Notes under the pieces: generated by a model
Seen by the model: only the letters and a program-made list of their open reading frames with translations
The model's database searches: none
What the model was told of the DNA's origin: nothing
Program-made: the position numbers and the translations under genes
Part shown: piece by piece, positions 8,023-15,734 of the stretch
Layout of the letters: every line of letters begins with the position of its first letter
How positions within the stretch are numbered: the first letter of the stretch is position 1
NCBI GenBank assembly: GCA_035527895.1
Contig: DATKZQ010000017.1
Span: forward strand, 3,854 to 67,853
DNA length: 64,000 bases
DNA from: JADFWK01 sp035527895
GTDB lineage: Bacteria; Desulfobacterota; DSM-4660; Desulfatiglandales; B25-G16
Direction of reading: 5' to 3'

Positions 8023-9324
8023 TCATTTGTAAAAGACCGATGGAAGCCACAGAGCCAGACCGGGGAAGAAAAATAACAGGGCCCAGACGAGGATGAGGGC
8101 GATCAGGAAAGGCGCGACACCCGCGTAGATCGTGCCCATGGGAATCTTGGTAATGTTTTTTACCACGAATACGCAGATTGCCACCGGTGGGATGACGACG
8201 CCGATCATAGCGACGACGCCGATGACGATCCCGAACCACAGGGGAGGAAAACCGAGTTTGAGGACGGCTGGATAAAAAATGGGGGTGGCAAGAATCAGAA
8301 AGGTAAGATCATCAATGATCGAGCCCCCAAGCTCGAAAACAAGACAAATAAGAATCATGACTAGGTAGCGGTTGAGAGGTAGCGTTGCGATCCAGTCTGC
8401 CGTCACTTGGGGGATGTTGGTCACGGTGATGAAATGGCCGAGTACAGTGGAACCTGCGATAAGCATGAGAACCATGATGGCGGTGCGAAGCGCCTCCTTT
8501 ACTGACTTGAAGTAGTTCTTGAAGGTCATATCACGCTTGAAGATCGCCAGAAGAAGCACGGCAAAGGTGCCAACCCCTCCTGCCTCCGTAGGAGTGAAAT
8601 AGCCTTGCATGATCCCGCCGACAACCAAGATGAAGACGACCAGAACCCAAAACACCTCGGGGATAGTACGTATCCTTGCTTTCCATGTGGATCGTTCGGA
8701 CTTGGGCGCAATCGCAGGATTGATTCTTGCCCATCCGTAAATGACGGCAATGAACAAGAACGCAATGATCAGTCCCGGGATGATGCCGGCGAGAAAGAGC
8801 TGCCCGATGGACTGCTCTGTGAGAATACCCAATATGATAAGCGTGACGCTCGGCGGTATGATGACGCCGAGGGTCCCAACGGTTGCAACGATCCCTGAAG
8901 AGAGTTTTCTGTCGTACCCATACCGATCCATCTCCGGGATAGCGACGCCAGCAAAGGTTGCTGAGGTGGCTGCGGATGAGCCGCAGATGGCTTTGAAAGC
9001 GGTTGCACCGATGACCGTTGCAGTCGCCAGACCGCCGGGAATATGGCCGACGAATTTGTGGGCCGCATCATAGAGGCGTGTCGCGATGCCGGCATTGAAG
9101 CCAATCTGCCCCATCAAAATGAAAAGCGGAAAGACCGTATACCCGTAATTGGTCATGACATCAAACATATCTCTTGAAAGGAGGTTGATCGCAGCATGGA
9201 AGCCGTTCAGGTAGGCAAAACCTGCAAAGCCTATAAGCGCCATGGCAAAGCCCAGCTCGATGCCGGTCGAGAAAAGAAGGAGTAGCACAATGAGGGCGAC
9301 AATGCCTACAGTGATCTCAGTCAT
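8023..9324 (-). CDS. dctM: TRAP transporter large permease subunit (DctM family)
   Basis: 433 residues, about twelve helices. DctM landmarks: YGYTVFPLFILMGQIG near 60, AFKAICGSSAATSATFAGVAIPEM near 107, VATVGTLGVIIPPSV near 146, GYFTPTEAGGVGTFA near 244 and a late LGFPPLWFGIVIG. It is the transport subunit of the second TRAP system in the window and is paired with the dctQ-type gene, whose end overlaps its start by eight bases (9317-9324). That overlap implies translational coupling. Sequence divergence from the first DctM suggests a different substrate and separate origin rather than recent duplication. Confidence 0.92.
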   Translation of the reverse strand: MTEITVGIVALIVLLLLFSTGIELGFAMALIGFAGFAYLNGFHAAINLLSRDMFDVMTNYGYTVFPLFILMGQIGFNAGIATRLYDAAHKFVGHIPGGLATATVIGATAFKAICGSSAATSATFAGVAIPEMDRYGYDRKLSSGIVATVGTLGVIIPPSVTLIILGILTEQSIGQLFLAGIIPGLIIAFLFIAVIYGWARINPAIAPKSERSTWKARIRTIPEVFWVLVVFILVVGGIMQGYFTPTEAGGVGTFAVLLLAIFKRDMTFKNYFKSVKEALRTAIMVLMLIAGSTVLGHFITVTNIPQVTADWIATLPLNRYLVMILICLVFELGGSIIDDLTFLILATPIFYPAVLKLGFPPLWFGIVIGVVAMIGVVIPPVAICVFVVKNITKIPMGTIYAGVAPFLIALILVWALLFFFPGLALWLPSVFYK

Positions 9325-9799
9325 ATTGACCCCTCCAGATTCTCACGATATCAAAGATGAACACGCAGCACTCAAGCAGGCAACAGACTGCCACGGCATA
9401 AGCGACCGGGTAGAAGGGGAGCTGGATGGTGGGTGAAACTTCCCCTGATGCACGAAACGCAGCCCCGACGCTGAAAAGGTTAACCCCTATGAACGCAAAG
9501 AGAATCAGGCACAGCACGCGAGTCATGCTGTTGACCACGTTTTTTACCCTCTCGGAGAATTTCTGCAAAAGGAATTCCATGTATACATGCCCTCTGTCGA
9601 GGGAGACTTGTGGGATACCGAAGCCGATCACGACCGCCATGAGTAGAGCCACGATTTCATAAGTCCCGATGATGGGATGACCACCCGCTCTTAAGAGCAC
9701 ATCGGCAACGGTCATAAGCATCATAACGGTGACTGATATACCCGCGATGATGTTTAGGAGTTTGCTGACGAATCGCAAGATCTTAAATTGGCTTGCCAT
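9317..9799 (-). CDS. dctQ: TRAP transporter small membrane subunit (DctQ family)
   Basis: 160 residues, four membrane helices (about 13-35, 45-65, 85-107 and 128-150). The loop after helix 2 reads GIPQVSLDRGHVYMEFLLQ, the DctQ R.H...E/D signature. It partners the overlapping dctM-type gene. AGGA lies just upstream of the ATG at 9799. The 108-bp gap to dctP holds a perfect palindromic hairpin at 9833-9861. Confidence 0.88.
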   Translation of the reverse strand: MASQFKILRFVSKLLNIIAGISVTVMMLMTVADVLLRAGGHPIIGTYEIVALLMAVVIGFGIPQVSLDRGHVYMEFLLQKFSERVKNVVNSMTRVLCLILFAFIGVNLFSVGAAFRASGEVSPTIQLPFYPVAYAVAVCCLLECCVFIFDIVRIWRGQYD

Positions 9800-9832
9800 C
9801 CTTTCTCCTGTTCAGGGCAGCAAAGTACGCGT

Positions 9833-9861
9833 GTAGGGAACGGTCTAAGACCGTTCCCTAC
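9833..9861. repeat. Perfect REP-like palindrome between dctP and dctQ
   Basis: GTAGGGAACGGTC (9833-9845), a TAA spacer, then GACCGTTCCCTAC (9849-9861), perfectly self-complementary. It resembles REP-type hairpins linked to Y1 transposases, whose relics occur elsewhere in this window. It occupies the same operon position as the hairpin in the first TRAP operon, so it may act in mRNA stability. Confidence 0.65.
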
Positions 9862-9907
9862 AACGAATTTTGGGCTCTCCCATGCACTTTTCAAGGGACC
9901 CGCAAGA

Positions 9908-10975
9908 TTAGAACGCAGAGGGTATTCCCCTCTTCTTCTGCTCTTTGTGCCAGTAAGCGATGCGCTCTTTGATGTATTTGATCCAGCCATCAACCTCCGC
10001 TTCGCTGTGTCCTTTGGACGCCATCTGTTTTTTATAACTTCCTACGACCGGTTCAACAGCCTTTTTCCATCTTTCAGCCTCCGCCTCGGAAAGATCGATC
10101 ATCTGTCCACCCTTACTCGTGAACAAGTCCCTCCCCTCTATATCCATCGAATCCCACAGGCCCGCTTGCTTGTCTCTGGCTTCGGAGGCCACCTCGGTGA
10201 TTATCTTCTGAATCTCTGGCGAGAGGGCATTCCACTTCTTCTTGCTTATGACCCAATAGAAGGTGATCGCCGTTCCGATCTGCCAATCTGCCGTTACGTA
10301 CTTTGACACCTCTGCGAACTTCCAGTACTTGAGCGTAGAAAGGTCTACGGTGACCCCCTCGATGACACCCCTTCTCAGGGAGTCGTAGACATCCGGCATT
10401 TGAAGGGGTACCGGAACGCCACCTAGCCCCTTGATGATCTCGGCCATCTGTCCCACGGCCCTGATCTTGATCCCTTTTACGTCCTCCAGAGTCCTGACGG
10501 GTTTGCTGATCGTCTGAAGGATAATGGGTCCAGAAGGCGATAAGTAAAGAACGTGGACATCGTCCCATTCCTTTGGTTTGTACTTGTTAAAGAAATCAGT
10601 GGCCACCCGTGTGTCTACCCAGCCGCTCGTGAACCCAAGAGGCAGATCGAAAACTTCCGTCACAGGAAAGCGCCCGCGGGTATATTGAATATGAGAGAGC
10701 CCCAGGTCTGCGATGCCCGTGAGCACGCCGTCATACATCTTGACCGGGTTAAGAAGTGTGCCTCCAGGGTAATACGTGATCTCAACCTGACCATTGGTAC
10801 GCTTCTTTACCTCGTCACAAAACCACCCGCTGAGGACAGACATTGGGTGAGTGACTGGGAGGTAATTGGCCGCCTTCAATTTGACGACCTCGGCCGCGGA
10901 AACAAAGGAACCGGTTACGGAACCGAAAGCCACAATAAGAAATAAGGTAGCAATAATTGTAATAGTTCTTCTCAT
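9908..10975 (-). CDS. dctP: TRAP transporter solute-binding protein (DctP family)
   Basis: 355 residues with a signal peptide (RRTITIIATLFLIVAFGSV, cleavage near VSAAE). The mature chain shows the DctP pattern: LPVTHPMSVLSGWFCDEVKKRT, then VEITYYPGGTLLNPVKMYDGV, LEDVKGIKIRAVG and DVYDSLRRGVIEGVTVDL. The GIKIRA Arg is the expected ligand-binding residue. It is the first gene of the second TRAP operon. The ATG at 10975 is preferred over 11041 because AAAAGGAGG lies just upstream of it and the signal peptide starts there. Substrate unknown. Confidence 0.9.
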   Translation of the reverse strand: MRRTITIIATLFLIVAFGSVTGSFVSAAEVVKLKAANYLPVTHPMSVLSGWFCDEVKKRTNGQVEITYYPGGTLLNPVKMYDGVLTGIADLGLSHIQYTRGRFPVTEVFDLPLGFTSGWVDTRVATDFFNKYKPKEWDDVHVLYLSPSGPIILQTISKPVRTLEDVKGIKIRAVGQMAEIIKGLGGVPVPLQMPDVYDSLRRGVIEGVTVDLSTLKYWKFAEVSKYVTADWQIGTAITFYWVISKKKWNALSPEIQKIITEVASEARDKQAGLWDSMDIEGRDLFTSKGGQMIDLSEAEAERWKKAVEPVVGSYKKQMASKGHSEAEVDGWIKYIKERIAYWHKEQKKRGIPSAF

Positions 10976-11133
10976 CTCAGGCCTCCTTTTAAGGGTTATA
11001 ATTTTGTAAAACATCTTCACCCAGGTTATCGCTCTTTTCAATCGAAACCAGTTCTACCAACTGGTGCCCATATATACCTCGGAGCGCTATGCCAAGGGGC
11101 ACAACTCATGGAAGCATTTTGGCTGCCATGTTT

Positions 11134-11168
11134 GGTATTGTCAAGTTCTTTTGTGTAAATTTTTTATA
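11134..11168. mobile_element. Orphan IS256-type terminal inverted repeat
   Basis: GGTATTGTCAAGTTCTTTTG, then TGTAAATTTTTTATAG, closely matches the terminal repeat of the intact IS256-family element at 14382-15734, whose right end in reverse complement is GGTACTGTCAAATTTTTTGT, then GTGAATTTTTTATC. No transposase is attached. It marks an old insertion or recombination point, immediately before copy 2 of the 127-bp repeat. Confidence 0.6.
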
Positions 11169-11198
11169 GGCTGCACTCCTTGGGCGCGACAAATGCTC

Positions 11199-11325
11199 TT
11201 TTGTGCATCTGATGTTCCAATGGGCCGGAGTCAGACTCCATCCCGAGGATAGGCGGAGCATGAGTGACGCATCGAGGGGGAATGGAGAACCCCGCAAAGT
11301 TATAATCTTATGTCCCCGATTTACC
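11199..11325. repeat. 127-bp direct repeat, copy 2
   Basis: Same length and orientation as 6794-6920, sharing TTTTGTGCATCTG, GGAGTCAGACTCCATCCCG, GAATGGAGAACCCCG and a TTTACC end. It lies in the 500-base gap upstream of dctP, where no gene is supported. Together with copy 1 it flanks the 4.3-kb BrnTA/TRAP segment. Confidence 0.7.
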
Positions 11326-11477
11326 GAAACCTTGAATAAAAGGTTAGCTCAAAGTGTCAAAACCAACTTCACCATCCGGCGAGCTTGGGCCGTCCGCTTG
11401 AACCGCTTAGCCTGCGGTTCACGTGCGAAAACCTTGGCGTCGAGCAGCTTGAGTATGTACCCAAATGCCGTCATCAC

Positions 11478-11870
11478 TCATGCGACGCTATCAATGTAGT
11501 TGGAAACTTCAATCAAGTTCAGGTCAGGGTCTCGAAAATACACCGATTCGATTTGACCAATGGCTCCTGTTCTCTTGACTGGGCCTTCAATGATTTTAAC
11601 GCCATATCGCTGTAAATGTTCAATCACATCTGCTAATGGGACAGCTGTAATGAAACACAAATCCGCAGAGCCGGGCGTCGGCCGATGGGCTTTAGGCTCG
11701 AACTCTTTGCCAATTTCATGTAAATTGATTGTCTGTGAACCAAACAGAAGCGCTTTTCTGTTATCACCAAATGTGACAACATCCATGCCAAGCACTGCCA
11801 CGTAGAACTCGCATGTTGTGGCGATATTCTTCACAGTAAGGACGAGATGATCGAGGTGGTCTATTTTCAT
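11478..11870 (-). CDS. VOC-family (glyoxalase/bleomycin-resistance) protein, STM3117-like
   Basis: 130 residues, two beta-alpha-beta modules. The first begins IDHLDHLVLTVKN, offering His5 and His8 as metal-ligand candidates, followed by FYVAVLGMDVVTFG. His51 in INLHEIGKEFEP and Glu121 in PDLNLIEVSN fit the remaining ligand positions. The overall pattern (TPGSADLCF, GVKIIEGPV) matches the VOC subgroup that includes STM3117. Reaction unknown: a metal-dependent lyase, isomerase or dioxygenase. It is oriented like the methyltransferase upstream and could be an old integron cassette, but no canonical attC was found beside it. Confidence 0.82.
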   Translation of the reverse strand: MKIDHLDHLVLTVKNIATTCEFYVAVLGMDVVTFGDNRKALLFGSQTINLHEIGKEFEPKAHRPTPGSADLCFITAVPLADVIEHLQRYGVKIIEGPVKRTGAIGQIESVYFRDPDLNLIEVSNYIDSVA

Positions 11871-11900
11871 GACCTTGTGAACCTTTTGGTTGTCCAGGAG

Positions 11901-11985
11901 GGGGCGGAGGTTCTAAAGCAACTTATGAGCAAAACTGCCTTGCTGTTTTAAACCTTTTGGTAATTTGCTTCAGAACCAACGCCCC
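11901..11985. repeat. 85-bp palindromic element, copy 2
   Basis: The left arm GGGGCGGAGGTTCTAAAGCA pairs with a right arm whose complement reads GGGGCGTTGGTTCTGAAGCA. It is the best-paired of the three copies (others at 7863-7949 and 13223-13310). The methyltransferase stop codon lies inside it. No intron-like fragment precedes this copy. Confidence 0.7.
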
Positions 11986-12871
11986 GTTTTACTGCGCTCA
12001 CTATTCTGGCGAGCACTACCCGCTCGCCCTCGAAGATATTTATCTGGCGACCACGAGGCTTGAGATAGCGCGTTCGGAAGTCCGGCGCCCATACCTCTTC
12101 AACAAGTTCGAGACCTCTTTGGGTAAGATACTCAGCCAACCCAGACGGAGCAAGGCCGAATATCCAGGGCGTTCCGCCTCGATGGGCGGAAGAGACGAGC
12201 TTCTGATCTGCTTTAGAGCGGGCAGTCCCGTCAATAATACCTTGATGGATGTAGGTGAATACGATCTCGCTTCCTCCTGCCGCAGCGCCGCACATGTATC
12301 TGAACGTCCTATCCACTGCTTCTGCAGCAAGGTATTGGGTAACACCCTCCCAAATGAAAAACGACTTGAGACCCTTACGAAATCCTGCCGCTGTCATTAC
12401 GTCTTCGATATCCTGGCGGTCAAAGTCAATGGGAACGAAGCTGACGTGTGCGGGCAATTTGCCGACCACCTTCTCCACGAATGTTTGCTTCAAGCGCTGC
12501 GTCGAAGGCAGGTCTAATTCAAAGACGTGAACCCGCTCGATATTGGTGATACGATAAGCACGGGCATCAAATCCCGCCCCCAGAATCACGACCTGTGCAA
12601 TTCCTGCCCCCAACGCATCACAAAGCATATCGTCAATATAACGCGTCCGGCAATACAGGCTCCCAACAAAGCCGGGGCCAACCTGTTCCGTTAGGGCAAC
12701 TAGAGCGTGGCGAAGACCTGGAAGCAGGAAGACTTTCCACAAGCCTGGCATAAGACCGCGACTGAAACGATCATTGAAAAGACGCTCCTGTTCGGGATGG
12801 TATGATTCAACGGCTCTGAGAAACGCCAACCTCAGAGCAGGCACCTTGGCGATTGCACTGCCTTCTTTCAT
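11948..12871 (-). CDS. SAM-dependent methyltransferase of the leucine-carboxyl-methyltransferase-like (TIGR00027/PPM) family
   Basis: 307 residues. The SAM-binding loop reads QVVILGAGFDARAYRI near residue 95, the family's GAG.D.RA.R motif. It is preceded by RTRYIDDML and followed by FELDLPSTQRLK, where the acidic strand end binds SAM. A later FIWEGVTQYL is also typical. Substrate unknown; relatives are often in secondary metabolism. The ATG at 12871 is chosen for AAGGAGA about eight bases upstream. Its last codons and stop lie inside an 85-bp palindromic repeat, so the C-terminus may be modified. An integron-like GTTAGGC lies 37 bases upstream of the start. Confidence 0.85.
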   Translation of the reverse strand: MKEGSAIAKVPALRLAFLRAVESYHPEQERLFNDRFSRGLMPGLWKVFLLPGLRHALVALTEQVGPGFVGSLYCRTRYIDDMLCDALGAGIAQVVILGAGFDARAYRITNIERVHVFELDLPSTQRLKQTFVEKVVGKLPAHVSFVPIDFDRQDIEDVMTAAGFRKGLKSFFIWEGVTQYLAAEAVDRTFRYMCGAAAGGSEIVFTYIHQGIIDGTARSKADQKLVSSAHRGGTPWIFGLAPSGLAEYLTQRGLELVEEVWAPDFRTRYLKPRGRQINIFEGERVVLARIVSAVKRGVGSEANYQKV

Positions 12872-12907
12872 TACTGTCTCTCCTTCAAAGAGCATCAAAG
12901 GGACACT

Positions 12908-12974
12908 GCCTAACGCCGTGGCTAAGCGGCTGCCAAAGGAGCGCAGCGGATTTTCAGTCCGACTTGAGCTGCTT
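12908..12974 (-). other. Possible attC remnant interrupted by an intron-like element
   Basis: GCCTAAC at 12908-12914 matches an attC core (GTTAGGC on the minus strand, directly upstream of the methyltransferase). It is followed by a partly self-complementary stretch (GCGGCTGC..GCAGCGG). The far core half is missing: the sequence turns into the GTGTACGCCC intron-like element at 12975. Class C-attC introns are known to insert in attC sites, which fits. Inference from short motifs. Confidence 0.35.
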
Positions 12975-13222
12975 GTGTACGCCCGGCATGGGCGTGAACC
13001 TTTCGGCCCTGAGCCTCTCGGCCATGAGCTCGAGGCCGAATAGCTTTTTGGGTGTAAGTCCCCTGTATGTGAGCTCTGTTAGTGTAAATATACACTGACA
13101 CAAATACGAGCCGAATACAAGTCGAAGATCCCGAGCTGGTCGGGAGAGCGGAACCGCGAGGGACCATCTGAAGCTTGCCTGCCTCACGCAGGGAAGGGAA
13201 GTCAGGGTGCAAAGTTACTGCG
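12975..13222 (+). repeat. Group IIC intron-like 5' fragment (domain I), copy 2
   Basis: It begins GTGTACGCCCGGCATGGGCG and includes GGGTGTAAGTCCC, GGAACCGCGAGGGA and AGTCAGGGTGCAAA. It is a near-copy of 7595-7862 with small differences. No reverse transcriptase/maturase frame or domain V is present downstream; the 85-bp palindrome follows instead. It is a truncated relic. The remaining leader before uspA (13311-13454) shows no gene. Confidence 0.5.
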
Positions 13223-13310
13223 GGAGGTGACGCAGGTTTTAAAGCAACTTATGAACACAACTCTTTTGCTGTTTAAGCTTTTTGGCAAGTTGTTTCAGAA
13301 CAAAAGTCCC
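13223..13310. repeat. 85-bp palindromic element, copy 3
   Basis: The least conserved copy: GGTTTTAAAGCAACTTATGA on the left, and GGCAAGTTGTTTCAGAAC on the right pairs with it imperfectly. The central TTTTGCTGTTTAA is shared with copies at 7863-7949 and 11901-11985. Confidence 0.6.
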
Positions 13311-13454
13311 GTTTTACCGTCCCTCTCACCGACCGTTAAATTATTTTGGTCAGCGTTAAAATCCCTTGACTCAAGGGTTGACGATGGGAATATTGTAAGT
13401 TGAGGTGCAATGATACAGAAGACCAGTACTTAACAATTGAAGAGGAGGGTGGAG

Positions 13455-13889
13455 ATGTTTGAGAAAATACTTTATCCAACGGACTTTTCAGATGTGTCGA
13501 AAAAGGCCTTGGGATTCATCAAGCAGCTGAAGGGGGCTGGGACAAAAGAGGTTCTAGTATTGCACGTTATTGATGACAGGGAAACTGAACGACTGAGGCA
13601 TATTCCGCAAATAAATGCTGAGGAGATAGAGAAGATACACGAAGAAAATGTCCACAAAGAAATCAAGGCTATAGCCGACGAGTTGAAGAAGAGTGGTTTG
13701 GAGGTTAAGACACGGATCGATAGAGGCATTCCCTTCAGGGAGATCTTAAAGGTTGAGAAAGAGGAGGGCATCTCCGCCGTAGTTATCGGATCTCACGGCA
13801 AGACCTGCATTAGCGAAATGCTCCTTGGCTCTTGTTCAGAAAAGGTGATTAGAAAATCCACCAAGCCGGTTCTGGTTGTAAGGAGATAG
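13455..13889 (+). CDS. Universal stress protein, UspA family (ATP-binding type)
   Basis: 144 residues of a single Usp domain. The N-terminus FEKILYPTDFSDVSKKAL carries the conserved Asp of the nucleotide site, and the C-terminal VVIGSHGKTCISEMLLGSCSE fits G-2x-G-9x-G-[ST], the ATP-binding signature. It would be a cytosolic dimer linked to stress survival. The ATG at 13455 has GAGGAGGGTGG just upstream, so the longer frame from 13437 is rejected. It is encoded opposite to its neighbours and lies between intron-like debris and a transposase relic. Confidence 0.92.
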   Translation: MFEKILYPTDFSDVSKKALGFIKQLKGAGTKEVLVLHVIDDRETERLRHIPQINAEEIEKIHEENVHKEIKAIADELKKSGLEVKTRIDRGIPFREILKVEKEEGISAVVIGSHGKTCISEMLLGSCSEKVIRKSTKPVLVVRR

Positions 13890-13928
13890 CAGGCGCAGTT
13901 ACAGACCGAGGTGGGAGGGCAGAACAAT

Positions 13929-14170
13929 GGGGACACCATACCTATTCCTGCTCACTCTTTGGTTTTCTACCCGCCTTTTTCGGTTTCAAAATGCGACCAT
14001 CAGGTCTAAGTATGCCTGATAATCCTCATCGCTGAAGAAGGTTTCCTGCCGACGATTTCCACGTTGGGTTATGTGTTGGGAAAACCCGGAGCCACTACTC
14101 GCGCAATTCTTACCATGAAATAGAATCATACGTGTACTGTTACTATGTCAAGAAATGGGTATGGTGTCCC
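13929..14170 (-). mobile_element. Internally deleted Y1 (IS200/REP-type) transposon relic
   Basis: It is bounded by GGGGACACCATACCTA (13929-13944) and GGGTATGGTGTCCC (14157-14170), an inverted repeat. Inside, on the minus strand, a frame reads HITQRGNRRQETFFSDEDY followed by QAYLDLM, the start of a Y1 transposase. It jumps to a stop and then KPKKAGRKPK, the family's basic tail. The catalytic middle is gone. A MITE-like derivative of a REP-associated transposon. Confidence 0.65.
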
Positions 14171-14197
14171 TGGATTTCATTCTCTTTGCCCGAACTC

Positions 14198-14362
14198 CTA
14201 GCGGGTAAGCATGTATGCTAGCCATATGCCGAGTATTCCACCAGCAACACTTCCAAGCAATGAGGTCAGAGAAAATGCATCAGCTCCCAGTAGAATGGGC
14301 ATATACCCGCCTGCAAAGGAGCCGATAATCATTCCAAGCATAATTATTGATTTTCGAGACAT
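14198..14362 (-). CDS. Small two-helix membrane protein, glycine-rich
   Basis: 54 residues. Two hydrophobic segments, about 6-26 (IIMLGMIIGSFAGGYMPILLG) and 34-51 (SLLGSVAGGILGIWLAYM), are separated by ADAFS. Both contain GxxxG or GG spacings that favour helix packing. A similar small SRKSI..GM.IGS..GGY.P..WGAD pattern occurs in other prokaryotes (recollection). Function unknown. The ATG at 14362 begins the conserved part; no strong ribosome site is visible. Its coding region ends just left of the Y1-relic boundary, and the IS256 element begins 20 bases upstream of its start. Confidence 0.6.
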   Translation of the reverse strand: MSRKSIIMLGMIIGSFAGGYMPILLGADAFSLTSLLGSVAGGILGIWLAYMLTR

Positions 14363-14381
14363 AGTAGTTAGCAAAATAAAT

Positions 14382-15734
14382 GGTAGTGTAAAATATATTG
14401 TGTAAATTCTGAGAGGGTAGAAAAAAGGGCGCTTTTCCTTTAAAAGGGTTTTAAGCAATAACCTATAAAGAAAGGAGAAGCACCCATGAAAGTAGAAATT
14501 AGCGTACCAGAAATAGTAGCAATTTTCAAGGAAATTCAAGAGCAACCTGAGAGAATTTTCGAGATGATCCGGGTAGAGATCAGAGAGAACGTTGGTGAAT
14601 ATCTGTCCAAGTTGATGGATATGGAGCGTACCCAATTTCTTGAGCGGGAATGGTATGAACATGGTCAGGGAGAGGTGAATCATCGCAATGGTTCCTATCC
14701 TCGTAACTTCACATTAAAAGGTATTGGAGAGGTAAAGGTTGAGGTGCCAAGGGATCGGAAGGGTGAGTTTACAACCCAGGTCATTCCCCGAAGTAAACGG
14801 TATGAGAATGAGCTTCGGCAAGATTTGAGTGTTATGTTTTTAACCGGTGTGAGCACACGGACCCTATCGATGATTTCTACAAGACTGATAGGCTCTAAGA
14901 TATCTCCAACGGAGATAAGTAACGCCAATAAAGAGTTGATAGATGCGGTGGAGAAATGGAGGACCCGTGATCTATCCGGGGAAACGATCAAATACATATT
15001 TTTGGACGGTGTTAACTTTGATATGCGCATAGATGGGAGCATAGAGAAGGTGCCCGTGCTGGTGGCTATTGGAGTTACAGAAACAGGGCAAAAACTGGTG
15101 TTAGGTTTCCAGGCAGGGGATAAGGAATCCGCTCCCACCTGGCGGGAGTTTTTCAAGGATCTGAAGGGAAGAGGTTTGGATGGCAGCACCATGGTCTTGG
15201 GTGTGATGGATGGATTGCCGGGACTTGAGAAGGTGTTTAAGGAAGAATTCCCAAAAGCCAAAGTCCAGAGATGCCAGGTCCATGTGGCAAGAAATGTCCT
15301 GGCCAAGGTTCCTAAGAAGTTGAAAAAGGCTGTGGCCGATGATATGCGGTCCATTTTCTATGCCTCTTCAAAATCGAAAGCTATGGAGTTCTTTGACATT
15401 TTCAAAGACAGATGGCAGCGAGATCTTCCCTCTGCCGTTAAATGCCTGGAGAACTCTTTAGAAGCGTGTCTCACATTTTTTATCTGTCCAGAGGAAGAGT
15501 GGATCTCTTTAAGGACCACGAACATTATCGAACGTCTCAACAAGGAATTTAAACGCAGAACAAAGCCTATGGAGATTGTAGCTGGGGAGAATGCCTGCTA
15601 TACCCTCCTGGCTTTTATCTGCTTAAAGATGGAATTACATTGGAAGTCAAACCCTATAGGAAAAGTGCGTAAGAACCTTCCCTTCCTCAAAGAATTGGAA
15701 GATAAAAAATTCACACAAAAAATTTGACAGTACC
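14382..15734 (+). mobile_element. IS256-family insertion sequence, about 1353 bp
   Basis: The left end GGTAGTGTAAAATATATTGT, then GTAAATTCT, matches the reverse complement of the right end (GGTACTGTCAAATTTTTTGT, then GTGAATTTT). These are terminal inverted repeats of about 28 bp. One intact mutator-type transposase fills it. Flanks AAATAAAT and CACAAACT show no target duplication, so the two sides may have been joined by recombination. The right end interrupts an Mrr-like integron cassette. Confidence 0.8.
14486..15727 (+). CDS. IS256-family (mutator type) transposase
   Basis: 413 residues, full length for the family. DDE residues fit IFLDGVNFD (about residue 174), VLGVMDGLPGLEKVF (about 241) and TTNIIERLNKEFKRRTKPM (Glu about 348), with the C-x2-H motif in VQRCQVHVARNVL. 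The N-terminal part (MDMERTQFLEREWYEHGQGE, then NGSYPRNFT) is the usual DNA-binding region. AAGGAGAAG precedes the ATG. The stop codon lies inside the right terminal repeat. The protein appears intact, so the element may still be active. Confidence 0.95.
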   Translation: MKVEISVPEIVAIFKEIQEQPERIFEMIRVEIRENVGEYLSKLMDMERTQFLEREWYEHGQGEVNHRNGSYPRNFTLKGIGEVKVEVPRDRKGEFTTQVIPRSKRYENELRQDLSVMFLTGVSTRTLSMISTRLIGSKISPTEISNANKELIDAVEKWRTRDLSGETIKYIFLDGVNFDMRIDGSIEKVPVLVAIGVTETGQKLVLGFQAGDKESAPTWREFFKDLKGRGLDGSTMVLGVMDGLPGLEKVFKEEFPKAKVQRCQVHVARNVLAKVPKKLKKAVADDMRSIFYASSKSKAMEFFDIFKDRWQRDLPSAVKCLENSLEACLTFFICPEEEWISLRTTNIIERLNKEFKRRTKPMEIVAGENACYTLLAFICLKMELHWKSNPIGKVRKNLPFLKELEDKKFTQKI

